Below are positions 36,951-48,358 of a stretch of 64,000 nucleotides of DNA, piece after piece. Numbering within the stretch: the first letter of the stretch is position 1; each line of letters begins with the position of its first letter. The position numbers and the translations under genes were made by a program. The stretch is from positions 5,704,001 through 5,768,000 of the forward strand of contig CM065322.1 in assembly GCA_033032175.1 (NCBI GenBank), in the 5' to 3' direction. The stretch is from Saturnia japonica. Its lineage: Eukaryota > Arthropoda > Insecta > Lepidoptera > Saturniidae. Below the pieces are notes generated by a model. The model did not search any database. It was not told the DNA's origin and worked only from the letters and a program-made list of their open reading frames with translations.

Positions 36951-37361
36951 AACGCAAAATTTGGTATCTTGGTTGTTCGTCGATCTAGGTTTATCGTCAT
37001 GCCCTTTAATTTCAATTTGGTATACAGATTTTTTTATTGTATGTTCAACAGAAATATTCAAAACTATTGAATGATGCAATATAAGTAATTCCAAAAACGC
37101 TGCATTGTAACAAAATACGTATGTCGGATGCGATAAACCATTATTACTACACGGCAAAGGTGCAACTACGTACGATATTAATCTGATAACGTTTTGTATG
37201 CTATATAAATAAAAATAAATTTACACATCTCGTTATAATTCACCTTAATAACCTACACGAACGTTGAAACCAAACCTGATATTATTACAAATTAAATTAA
37301 CAATGCCTCAGCATATTTAGTTCAATAACAATCTATTTCAAAATAGGTCAATGATTCATCC
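36951..37361. other. Non-coding, nothing recognised
   Basis: AT-rich, no repeat seen. Confidence 0.5.
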
Positions 37362-37872
37362 ATTCTAATATTATAAATGCATAAGTAACTCTGTCTGTCT
37401 GTCTATTACGTTTTCACGCCTAAACCGCTAAACAAATTCCAATAAATTTTGGTATAGAGATAGAATTGACCTTGAAGAAGGACATAAGGCTATCTATTGA
37501 CGCAAAAATAAAACTTGAAGGGGTTAAATAGGGGATGAGTTTGTATGGAGCACCCATCATTTCTTAAATTAGGGATATAAGAATTCATATTTATGTCCTT
37601 GATAAAAAATAAAGAGCATTCCGCATTTTTGAAAAATCATCCATCAAGGAGGTACAATAGGGGATGATTTCAATTATTTTTAGTAATTGTATCTGTAGAC
37701 TGTACTAAACCGCGGCAGATTTTCGATATTTGTTAGAGAGATAGATTGCACCATAATTATATACTTATGTAAATGTACCCGATACATGTTTAGAAAAGGA
37801 ATATCATAAAATATCCCCCCTATTTAAATGTCTATATTCTACGCAGACGAAGGCACGGGTTCCAACTAGTAT
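37362..37872 (+). mobile_element. Helitron-like non-autonomous element
   Basis: Starts 'tctaatattataaatgcata' with 'ctgtctgtctgtctattacg', and ends 'gcagacgaaggcacgggttc' plus 'caactagt'. Both ends fit the 5' TC and 3' CTAGT style of lepidopteran Helitron-like elements. Confidence 0.65.
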
Positions 37873-38145
37873 TATATATAAAGAAACAAGCATTGTTTCC
37901 GAAGCATTTAGTTTGAAATAAATATATTACACATAAGTCAAATTAAAACTTGAATGGTCTTTGTATATAAATCATTCTTTAACTACCTTATTCAAAGGTT
38001 GCTTACACCAAACCCACGTACAGGAGTGCATTTACCTGAAACAAGAAACATAAAACATGATTAAACTGTCAACACTCAGAAAATTACCACATTGTTTGAT
38101 TTCTTTTGACCTTACCATGGGAGTTCAAGAGTTCAACTTTTATAT

Positions 38146-38885
38146 TTTACTAGCGGTATGCCCACGGCTCCGCGCGCGTTTTTTAGTACCCCTTATTACG
38201 CATTAATTTTTTTTCATCCCTTAATTTGATTTTACTTATATTATTGACAAATTATATAATCTATCAATTGGGTAATGACACTCTAATGACATGTTATACC
38301 TACATCTCGTGTAGAAAATTTCATCCAAATCGGTTAAGATTTTTTCCAAACAATTCTTAAATGTATTAACGATTCTTATAGCACATCAGTTAAGGAATGA
38401 CGTGTACAACCCGTCTAATAAGTTTGGTCAAAATCGGTTCAGAATCGATTTTTTTTAAACAGTCCCGCGGGCCAGACGTTAGAGTGGTTATAATTCTTGT
38501 TTTTGCGATTTCTAAAAGTAATATTGAAAATTGTTATAACCCATCAATTATGAAGTAACTTGTACAGTTATACTTCCCGTGTACAAAATTGCGTGAAATT
38601 CGTTTATTTTTTATGTCCAGTTTTTGGATTTTCTTTTTACTCTTTCTAAAAGTATTATTAAAAATTCTTATAGCCTATCAATTGACCAATGACATAAGCT
38701 TCCGGTGTACAAAATTTCATAAGAATCAGTCAAGCCGTTTTTGAGTGAAATCCGGACATAAGAAAAGACAGACAATTTATTTTTTAAGGGCATAATATTC
38801 ATGATCAGCTATCATGTAGTATACCTATCGGGTTATTAGGAAAAAATATTACATGTACAGACATGACTACATTTATTAATTAATA
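38146..38885 (-). mobile_element. Helitron-like family A, longest copy, with internal repeats
   Basis: The left end 'tttactagcggtatgcccac' is a reverse-complemented CTAGT-type end. The right end 'tgtacagacatgactac' matches the start of family A copies. The body holds three or four diverged units of roughly 150-190 bp, each with a 'ctatcaatt...aa(t)gac' phrase followed by 'gtgtacaaaattt' or similar and 'aatcggt'. Confidence 0.6.
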
Positions 38886-41800
38886 TAGATATACAGCAAC
38901 ATTTATGATTGAATTCACTTCATTGCCGGTATGAGATTATTTGACTTGCATGTTAACAATGCCTTTGAAAATGAAAAAGAAATGTATGACTTACATTGTA
39001 GTTTTTATTGCATAAGCACACTTAGGAATTTTTAGTTCAAACAATACACAACCTCTCCTTTGAATTATATACTCTCGAAATGGAACAGTGGGTGCTTATT
39101 TGTGAAAACGAGTGCTTGATTGTTTTAATAATTTAAAAGAAAGTTCAAAACAAAGACTCATTTACATTATAGTATCGAGGAAATGCACTTAACGGGTAAG
39201 CTGTAATAGTACCAACTATTTATATTCTTCTTATTAATGCACAATATAACCAGGTAATCTTTGTAATATTCCAAGGATATTCCGAGGGTATTAGAGACAT
39301 ATAAAAGTGAGCGTAGTATTAATAACGTCCCTATTTATTTTTAATAATATGTAGTTACAAAACAATACTTATGTTCATAATATTCAATGCGCACATACTG
39401 TCTGATTCCATCAGAAACAATCGCCGTTATTGAAATCGGCAAGGAGTCAATAATAACTGCCTAAAAGGGATCACTATGTAAAACTAACTGCAATATAAAC
39501 CATAATAATAAATCAAACGTTAAACATAATATAAGAGGTTGAAAGTATTTGTTCAAATAACAATAGTCTATTTAAGTAAATAAAAATTATTAAAAGTAAA
39601 AATGGAAGCTTTGCATAGCAACAAAGTTAATAATAAACTACAAATATGATGGACAAGATGGAAGACGATCAATCATTCATCCAATGTAATGCTAGCAAAT
39701 AATTTTGTTTGGTAAATTAAATGAAAGTCCGAGATCGACCGACAACTACATGACAGTGACATAGACAATACTATACAATACTAGACAATACTGTGATCTA
39801 ACTACATTACGAAGTTATTATATAACAGCAAATTATGTGTATTGCGGTTGAAACTTCGGTAAATGACTAAATTATAGGAGATAAAAGTGACAAAACTGCA
39901 GAATATTGAAGGAGTATAATTCTTATTTAGGAATAACATCATATTAATTAGTATAATAGAAAGCATACTCATAAATAATATTTTTTCTAAAATATTTACA
40001 TCTGAATGCTTGTGACAGAATTAGTGATTTAATTTTGAATATTTAAGAGTTCTTAGCATAAATCGAATCGAATAGATAAGTTTTCCAAACATGAATCTTT
40101 AGTCCGGATAGAATCATCATGACCTATGTTTTTTTTTTAATTAACAGGGATGATTTGAAATTTTGTAACAAGGAGATTCGAAAAATTTATAGGTTTTACG
40201 ATTACAACAACACGCACAAGCATAGTCAAGAGATCTAATGTAAGTCTATTTATGATAAGTAATTTAATGTAATGGGTTTGGTGACCCTTTTGGTAATAAT
40301 TCACCTGCTGCATAAAGCCTGCTAGGGATTTCGATGTTTGATATCCATGCATATGGAAATTATACAGCCAAAGAAAATGCTATTATATTATCATAATTGA
40401 TTGATTAGTAAAATAATATCTAAACTATAGATTACAATATGTGTTGTTAAAATTATAGCCATTAAATTCGTTGTAAACATTGTTCAATGTTGATGAGTAT
40501 TCAGGAAGCTAAATACTTAAAAAATTTAAAAATAATCACTCGTATTTTTTACTAACTCGATAACATAAAAGGCGTGATAAATCTGAAGAGGGACCTTCAA
40601 ATGTTATTAGAGAGGAAACAGATATGCCCGCACGGAATTCGACCGACAAGCTCATGAACAAAGAATTCAATTATTGTAATTGCTGAATTAAATCTACATT
40701 GCCGTGATATTGGGTATACAGTAAACGGATAATAATTGAAGTATATGTACGAAACCTTCATTCATACCTTGTTCAAGAACAAGGAACTAAACATAAAAAA
40801 TTAAAACATATAAGTATAATGTATGGATTTAATAGATATGAGATAGGATTTTTTTACTTGAAAGGGTACTTTATTTGGGAAAAATTGCAACTGTTTCATA
40901 ACTTATTATATAACTTGTATATTACATATAACTATATATTATATAGTTATATTATATATAGCTATATATCCTTAACTTGTGGTGTATTTGTTATTGTAAT
41001 ATTCAGTGAATGTGTCGTTGATGTGACAATAAATAAATAAAAATAAATAACCAACAACATAATTATGGTAATGTATTATGTTAAAGTAAAAAGTTAGTAT
41101 GTATTTTATATTTCATTTACTTTGTTCTTAGTGTCAAATGTAGATTACAAATAAACAACAATACTTATATTATCAGCGTAAACGAGTTTTTGTTTTTAAT
41201 AATACATTTAAAATTATGTCAGGTGGCTTATTGCTCAAATCGATTCCAAGAAATATGAATATAGCCATAAAAGTTAGTAAAAATATTAAAGAAACATAAA
41301 TTGAAACTTGAATTAAGCTGATCAGCACAATTATAATCTAAACCTATATTTAGGTAATCTAGATAAACGAAACGATTTTAATGATTAACACATTTTATTT
41401 ACAGTAAGTGGAATAAATATTATGACATTGAATGTACTTTATTACAAAACAAGGTAATAAAATAAAAAATAATTTAATCACAAATGGGGCACCACTTGCT
41501 ATTATACAAAACACTACTAAAATACTATTTTTGCCAATATTATATGCCATGAAAACTTTTCCCATTTATAGTTTGCTAAAGTAACTTCAGTGGGTCTAAA
41601 AATGTTGGATAAATGTTGTGGGTTTAATTATAACCACAAACTGTAAACAATTAGAAAATAATAATATTCCGCAATAGATCATTTAACTTTTAGATTATCC
41701 CATGGCAGAGGTTATTCACCTCAAATGAAAATAAAATTAGATCCAATCGCCTACCCACATTAAATTACAAATGCGTCTACGATTTCAACAAGTGAGAAGC

Positions 41801-42139
41801 GTTGTGACCTCCCACGTGATGGAAGTCTGTTCATTAATCTTACTCTCCACAAGCTACAGTATACTCCTTAAAAACATTATACTCCTCTAGATATGGATAA
41901 TAATGATGCTAGATCTTTTGTGTTGATTTTGGGTTTATAAGGTACTATTCAACTAATTCAGAAAATAAATCTAGCATGTACCTCAATAGTTCATATCTTT
42001 GAGGCGAAAAAGTCTTGTAAATCAAATATAACCAAAAAAATACGAAAAAGATTACTATTTGGAAAACTATGAAAAATCACAGAACATACATGAGGGACAT
42101 TCGGTAATCCTAGAGATGCTCTACGTCTGGACTTCCGCT
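38886..42139. other. Non-coding, 3.3 kb, nothing recognised
   Basis: Strongly AT-rich. A TA-rich palindromic stretch lies at 40905-40975. No gene or clear repeat was found, except that 41990-42139 leads into the duplication that follows and may belong to the same element. Confidence 0.45.
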
Positions 42140-42239
42140 TATCACTACTTTTTGGGACAACCTGTATATGTGTGTATATCAAATATTTATATCACTACTT
42201 TTTGGGACAACCTGTATATGTGTGTATATCAAATATTTA
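42140..42239. repeat. Perfect tandem duplication of a 50 bp unit with a mariner-like end
   Basis: 42140-42189 and 42190-42239 are identical but for the last base. The unit holds 'cactactttttgggacaacc', which reverse-complemented resembles mariner-type terminal repeats ('ggttgtcccaaaaagtagtg'). Confidence 0.7.
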
Positions 42240-42324
42240 GTAACTATAATACAGGCTTTGCTTAGTTTGAAATTAAATGACCGTGTGTGAAATTGTGTCC
42301 CCGTATATTTATTTATTTATAATA

Positions 42325-42458
42325 TCTGGGCGACCGAGCTATGCTCGGTGTCTTATAAACAAAAAAAGAAAAACACCTATATAGGTAAACTTGGAATGTA
42401 AATCATTATCTAAATGCAATGTTTCATCGAAATAGTTGGAGTCGTTTCCAAGAAAAAA

Positions 42459-42509
<51 letters not shown>

Positions 42510-42510
42510 A
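42325..42510 (+). repeat. Dispersed repeat ending in a TA microsatellite
   Basis: Starts at a small hairpin 'ccgagctatgctcgg', continues with 'atgtttcatcgaaatagttg' and ends in an uninterrupted (TA)n run at about 42468-42507. Layout typical of short lepidopteran retroposed repeats. Confidence 0.55.
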
Positions 42511-44327
42511 GAATTGCTCACTTAATATAATAACATTTATATGACACATATATTAATATAGGTAGCGTTATTTACACTTAAAAAACGGGGAATTTTAAAC
42601 ATAATAAAAATATTAGTTCCGTAATGTGTTTATATATTGAAACAAATAAGTGTAGTGTTATATTGATTTTCAGATAAATAAGTTTCTAAGTTCACAGACA
42701 CACCCTCGTGTGTGTCACACCCATATTGTAGTATAAAGCCTGCAACGAAAGTAAGAAGCAATGTGTCACCATCCATTTGCATTACAAACAAGCGTGCCTT
42801 AAAACTTGTTTCTATGAATATAATTAATTTTTTTAGACGTGTTTATGTTGTCTGTAATACCCGGTGGAATGCGTATAATAAAAATAAACCAGATCAATTC
42901 CTAAATATTACATAAATTGTTGTTGTTAAATAAAATGTTACAATAATAATGCATGTATAATAAAGTCAAAAACTTACATACAGAATGAGGTTCCAAGCAT
43001 AAAAGATACACTTTAAAAATTCAATAAGTCGTTGTTGATACGAATATAATTAGTAATCAGATGAAGATCCGTTATTAACAGTAAAATGCAAGAGGCATGT
43101 TTAGCGGGCTACCACCACGACGCGATCGCGATATCGGTAAGACGCGTACACTACCGACTTTCCGAGGCTGTTCACAACACTAAAACGTACCGAGGTCAGA
43201 ACTGGATAGTGCTTTTAGCGTAATATCCGACATTATTTCAGACTTAAGGATCTACTCAAGACCATTATTGTATATAATTTATACGTAATAATTGTATTAA
43301 CATTTTAAATGAACAAATTCTAGCAATTATTATTAACCATTGTGTTACCGCAAAAATAAATTACTGTTTGAAAATAATATTTATTGTACAATGAAGTTTT
43401 CTCCCTCTAACTAAAAATATTAATGATTAACACATATTATTATAAAACTCATATTGCCCTTACCCTGCCTTTACACAATTATTACACACTTAATTCTTTT
43501 AATCCAGTAATTGACTAATAAGAGATTTCATATATTTATTTATAGACATTTTTTAATATACCTTTTTTAAATATTAAATGTGCAGGCATAAATTTTTTGT
43601 TCACCAAGAGAAGGTACATTGCATGATAATATTAACAAATTTAAAAAATCGCTAGTCAAACTATAGCTTCTAGTTTATATATATATAATATATTTATATT
43701 TGTGTAATAATATTAAATTAAGTAAATATCGTATACAATTTGTAACAGGATATCAGATTTATTATACCACAATATTGTATTGTTATTTCTTAAATTATTA
43801 GTTTGTTACCTGTAATTGAACCTTAAAAGAAAACAGAAATATGTTAAAATGAATAGTTATAACATCTTTTTCTATACTTACTCGTAATCTTTTTGGAACA
43901 ATTTGTAAAGGTTTAGCAGTTTCCTACCATAACTTTAGTGGGCGTAGTTTAAATATTAAATCATGACACCATTTACGGCGTGGAAGACAAATTGAACCAC
44001 TTTGTCAGCTTCAACATGTTCCTGGCACCTAGATTGAGAGTTATTATTTAAAATTACACTTTTTATATGAGTTATATTTAAAAAGAAATCAAAACATTCA
44101 TCAGTTTGAATATGACTAATAGATGTTACCAGAAAACCTTAAAATAACATTACATATTTAAATTAGGTTCTATTAACTAAATCATAGATGCCTAATATTT
44201 ATGAACCCTGTGTTTTCCAGCAAACACGTAACTTTCAAGAATCATTCAGATTTATTAGTAGTATACTTCTGCACTTATGAAAAGTACAGTACCACAAGTT
44301 TATTATTACTATATGAATATGACGGAA
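42511..44327. other. Non-coding, nothing recognised
   Basis: AT-rich with one GC-richer patch at 43095-43215 (holding 'cgcgatcgcgatatcgg'). No gene seen. Confidence 0.45.
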
Positions 44328-44515
44328 ATATTTTGGTGGCAGGGTATTTTCCAATACCCGCTTGGCTAACTACCACCCTCAAGTATTATAGTTGTATAGC
44401 TCCTATATATGTGTTCTGGCAGCTATACTTGAGAGCCAGTTCCCCACTAGGCTTAGCGTGTCACTATCTTCAGCCATATCGCACTTATCATCAGGTCAGA
44501 TTGTAGTTATAAAGC
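44328..44515 (+). repeat. Direct repeat, copy 1
   Basis: Shares 'ggcagggtattttccaatac' style text, 'ttctggcagct(a/g)tacttga' and 'aggcttagcgtgtcac' with 44979-45175. A diverged dispersed repeat. Confidence 0.6.
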
Positions 44516-44727
44516 TAAAACAGAAACATACATCTTAGTATTCCAAGGATTCACCGTGCGGGTGGCGGGTCTATCGTGTGACGTGACAGAGACAGGGAAA
44601 CACGAGCAGCCCCCGGGACTTGCGACCCAGGTGTCAAAACTCAATGAACTGTTGATGCGATTTTTTTATACTAGCAGGGCATAATGTCTACACTGTCCCT
44701 GATGTCAAGTACAGTACATAACATAAT

Positions 44728-44936
44728 ATACCATCACGCATGTATCTCTGAAGGGTTAAGCAGAGGTGTACTAATGTAAACTCACAGTTCTTCGGGTATG
44801 TTTTTAGGTCCCATGTAATAGGGGGCGAGCCTATTGCCATTAATCGGGCACAAAGCCAAACTCCGAGCTGCTACTGAGAATTTCCTAGAAAAACCCAACA
44901 AGACTTTGCTCGACCTTACGACCTAGTGGTCGTAGG
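44728..44936 (-). mobile_element. tRNA-derived SINE, second copy, truncated head
   Basis: Matches 31479-31746 through 'gaagggttaagcagaggtgt', 'taggtcccatgtaat' and 'gctgctactgagaatt'. The tRNA-like head is cut short: only 'gacctagtggtcgtag' remains. No clean target duplication is visible. Confidence 0.7.
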
Positions 44937-44978
44937 CAAGTTTATTGTTACATGAATAATGAATATGACGCTATACAT

Positions 44979-45330
44979 TATGGTGACAGGGTATTTACCA
45001 ATACCCGCCTGGCTAACAATCACTCTCAAGTTGAAAATCTGTCTCCAAGCACCTACAGCCCCTATACGTGTTTTCTGGCAGCTGTACTTGAATAGCAGTT
45101 CCCGCAATAGGCTTAGCGTGTCACGATCTTGAGCAACATCGTTACTTAACATCAGGTGAGATTATGACTGATGGTAAGCGCAGTACAATCCAAAAACAAC
45201 AGCGACTACTGGGAGAACAGCAATCTATGCAAACCTCTAGGCATCTGAATATAGGCCGATCCCGAAACGTCATAATTCAAAAAAGTTATGGGTTTATCTC
45301 ACCATTGGCATGGTGGTAGCGACTCATCTC
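44979..45330 (+). repeat. Direct repeat, copy 2, with longer tail
   Basis: The first part matches 44328-44515. The tail from 45165 ('ggtaagcgcagtacaatcc' onward) matches the relic at 3905-4085. Confidence 0.55.
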
Positions 45331-47169
45331 GGGTATATAAATACTTTACCACCCCGCTTAATTATTAAATAGTGGATATAAAACGGCTGATTCCGGAATG
45401 CGACATCCTTTTAAGCGTGCCATTATTGACATATTTCCATCTAGCAAATTTTACTTTTAACTTTATAATACTGATAACAATTATGTGACGCAGCTTTTAA
45501 TTAGAATGTTTATAGTATTATTTTTACTTTAAATATTAGATGTTCTTTGTGAGTTTGAATACACAAAACGACTCACGCAGGAAATTGTAAACGACCTTGT
45601 AATGTCATTATTTAGAAGTTCTTTTTTACATTGGAATTTTGCCTTTGTAGTTATGAGATCATCAACATTATTTTGTTGATGCAGACGAAACAACATTGTA
45701 TAATAATATGTAATAATAAACAAAATATTCTTTTATATAAGTAGTAAACTAACAAGCGTTATGTAAATAATCAACCAGCCAATCACATACGATGTTGTAC
45801 TCTTCAGCAAGCCACGTGGTCTTACTTAGCGTCACGGGTTGAGAAAAATTGTACTGTACTAAGTTAAACGAAATTTATTATCGACCTATCGAGACGGCTC
45901 GATTATGAAACTATAATTGTTTAATGCCAGCTCAACGAAATGACTGTACTTAATTTAATGCTAAGAAGTGCAACCAAGAGTATCTATCGACAGAAAGTTA
46001 AGCAGATAGCAATTAATTAGTTAACTTCCTTCGAATACGCCCCACATCAAAGATACTTGTTAACTTCACCTTTTAATTAACTAAAAGATAGCACATTATC
46101 GGAAAAGTCTGTTGATTATAATTTAATTTAATCCTTCTATACCAAACTAAATAAAACTTAAAATAATATGTGTACTAATGATTTAGAACAGGGAAGTTTG
46201 TATGTTTGAAGGTGTAAATTTCAGAAACTACATATCCGATTTGTAAAATGACTTTTGCGTTAGATTTTGTGCCTACTTATTGAAAAAGGTTCTAGACACC
46301 AAGGCCCAAAATTTTACAATATTTACGAGAGTGAAACCGCGGGAAGCGATTGGAAGTGATTGGGAAGTAAATGTTAAGATTGCAAATAGAAAAATATCAT
46401 ACAGCTATAAGAATGAGATCACCGACGCGCATGACTCAGTAAATCTATTAATTTAGTCTGAGACACCGGGCACCGTGCACCGGGCACCGCGCACACTGCT
46501 CATTTCCAGTTGTTCAATCATATGCCATTGACCTATATGTGCGTATGACGACGATTTACTAAGATTATAAATATAGTGGACAGGCTGTGTAATTTGAATA
46601 ACAAGTCTTACTGCCTAACTACATATTTAAAAGAAAGGGAAATTTTAGCGCGTAGACAGTTTATACCCGACACGCTGTCTCTACCTGTGCAGCTTATATA
46701 CGAGTAGAGTTAACTGTCCGTTCACACTGACGAAACGTTCACGTAAATCATGTTAATATAATTATTCCAAGTTTCTTTTGTTATTGTAGAACGACAAGGT
46801 ACAAGACCATCACTTTTGACGTTAAGCACAATTCAATCCAACAACCGAGCACCGAGCACCGTCCTTGTCACGCCGACCTATTCAAATTTCTCATGTTTGA
46901 CAGATCCGATGTTGTAGAAAAGAGGGAGCATGCTGGTTGAGGGACAGTTCCACAGCTTCACAGTATGGCAAAGATTTAACATAGACAACTTTTTTGTTTG
47001 TGCCGAGAAGAAGGTTACCCCTTAAGGCTGTATGCGAATGTTAGCAATAAGTGTATGAAACTTAGTTATTATTTCGTTGATAGCCGATAGACAGATGAGA
47101 AAATTATAAATTTTATACTTACCCCGTAACCACTAATACATATAAATACTGAAATTTTGTAAGCGTAGT
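45331..47169. other. Non-coding; short GC-rich simple repeats
   Basis: AT-rich. 'gcaccgggcaccg'-type short repeats lie at about 46465-46495 and 'ccgagcaccgagcaccg' at 46846-46862. A decayed repeat with 'gagtgaaaccgcgggaagcg' lies at 46180-46360. Confidence 0.45.
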
Positions 47170-47275
47170 TAATCGGCTGAGTGCCCTAAGCGCTCGCCCC
47201 CAATTCCGGTGAAGCTGTAAAAGCCGCAGCGGCTCTGTTTTTGGATAGGGCCCCTAAGGCTAACAGTGTAAAAAG
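47170..47275 (+). mobile_element. Non-LTR retrotransposon 3' fragment, second copy
   Basis: The reverse complement of part of 30466-30565 ('ggctgagtgccctaagcgct', 'gtaaaagccgcagcggctct', 'ggcccctaaggctaacagtg'). It has no long A tail. Confidence 0.65.
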
Positions 47276-47984
47276 CGTAGTTCATCAGGTTCTCCAATGA
47301 CTGAAAGTTATGTAATTGGGATAGGAAACTTAAACTCGTGTTATTACACCGACAAACAAAAAAACCCCCGAAACGTAATTAAAATTATTACAAAGTCGCA
47401 GTGAGCAAGACGAAATATTATTATCAAGTTAATTACCTAAATTGTTGATCATTCTATTGGTAAAGTAATTCGCAACACTCATAAATACAGCGAGGCTGTG
47501 ACTAATCCTGATACTTAATTTGTTTGTAGGCCACATAGTTACCAATTAAAAACAATTGCCAGCATGTAACAATAAGCGATGTGTGAGACAATAACGATAT
47601 TAAATTACATTAATTTGTTTATTATTGATACTGATGGTCATATCTATATTGGCAAATCTGTAGTTCTTTCTGTACATGTAATTTTATCCAATATTCCTGA
47701 TAGGTAAGTATGTACAAGACAATTTTTAACAAAAAAAAAACTAGTGATTATGAGGTGTTCCCCGGTGTATCTTCGAAGTCCAAGGTTCAATGTCAATGAA
47801 AATAAATTGGGACCACCCTTGAGGTATCCACTTTCCAAAAAAAAACAAGAATTATCTAAATCGGTTCATAAGCAAAGAAATTATGGTTAAACATTCATAA
47901 AAAAGACTAACGAATTGAGAACACTCCTCCATTTTTGAAACCGGTTAATAAATTGATAGAGGTTTGCCGTTGTGCGCTATCACG
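47276..47984. other. Non-coding; family A 5' fragment at 47645-47720
   Basis: The 47645-47720 part has 'caaatctgtagttctttctg' as at the start of family A. The rest is AT-rich and unrecognised. Confidence 0.45.
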
Positions 47985-48180
47985 CAAAAACTACTGGATA
48001 GATTTTGTTTTTTTTTTTTTGTTTTAATCCTTAGATACTGGCTCTTTATAAAAAAAATATCACGATATTATATTCATTCAATAAAAAGTTTTTTTTAAAG
48101 AAACTATGATTTTTATAAGATTTACGTGTTCTTCTGTCATCCACGCAAGCGAAGCCGCGGCCACAGCTAGTTTATTATAA
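47985..48180 (+). mobile_element. Helitron-like 3' part
   Basis: Ends 'cgcaagcgaagccgcggcca' then 'cagctagtttatt': the GC-rich stretch plus CTAGT of Helitron-like ends. Confidence 0.5.
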
Positions 48181-48204
48181 AGAACACGGATCAAGTATAT
48201 GGTA

Positions 48205-48358
48205 TGAATTTTTTTTAATGTCCGGATTCAACGCAAAATAGCTTGACAGGATAGATATCAAGGATTGTCAACAATAAGAGTAAAAACTAAATCATGAGAA
48301 CAAAATAATTATTGTATGATAAACGCGTGCAGAGCCGTGGGGCACCGCTAGTTATACA
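48205..48358 (+). mobile_element. Helitron-like family A, 3' part
   Basis: Contains 'tgtccggattcaacgcaaa' and ends 'gcagagccgtggggcaccgc' then 'tagtt'. Same phrases as the other family A copies. Confidence 0.5.

Noticed and set aside
42468..42507. TA run as a replication origin or regulatory element
   Set aside because: A simple microsatellite at the end of a dispersed repeat is enough to explain it.
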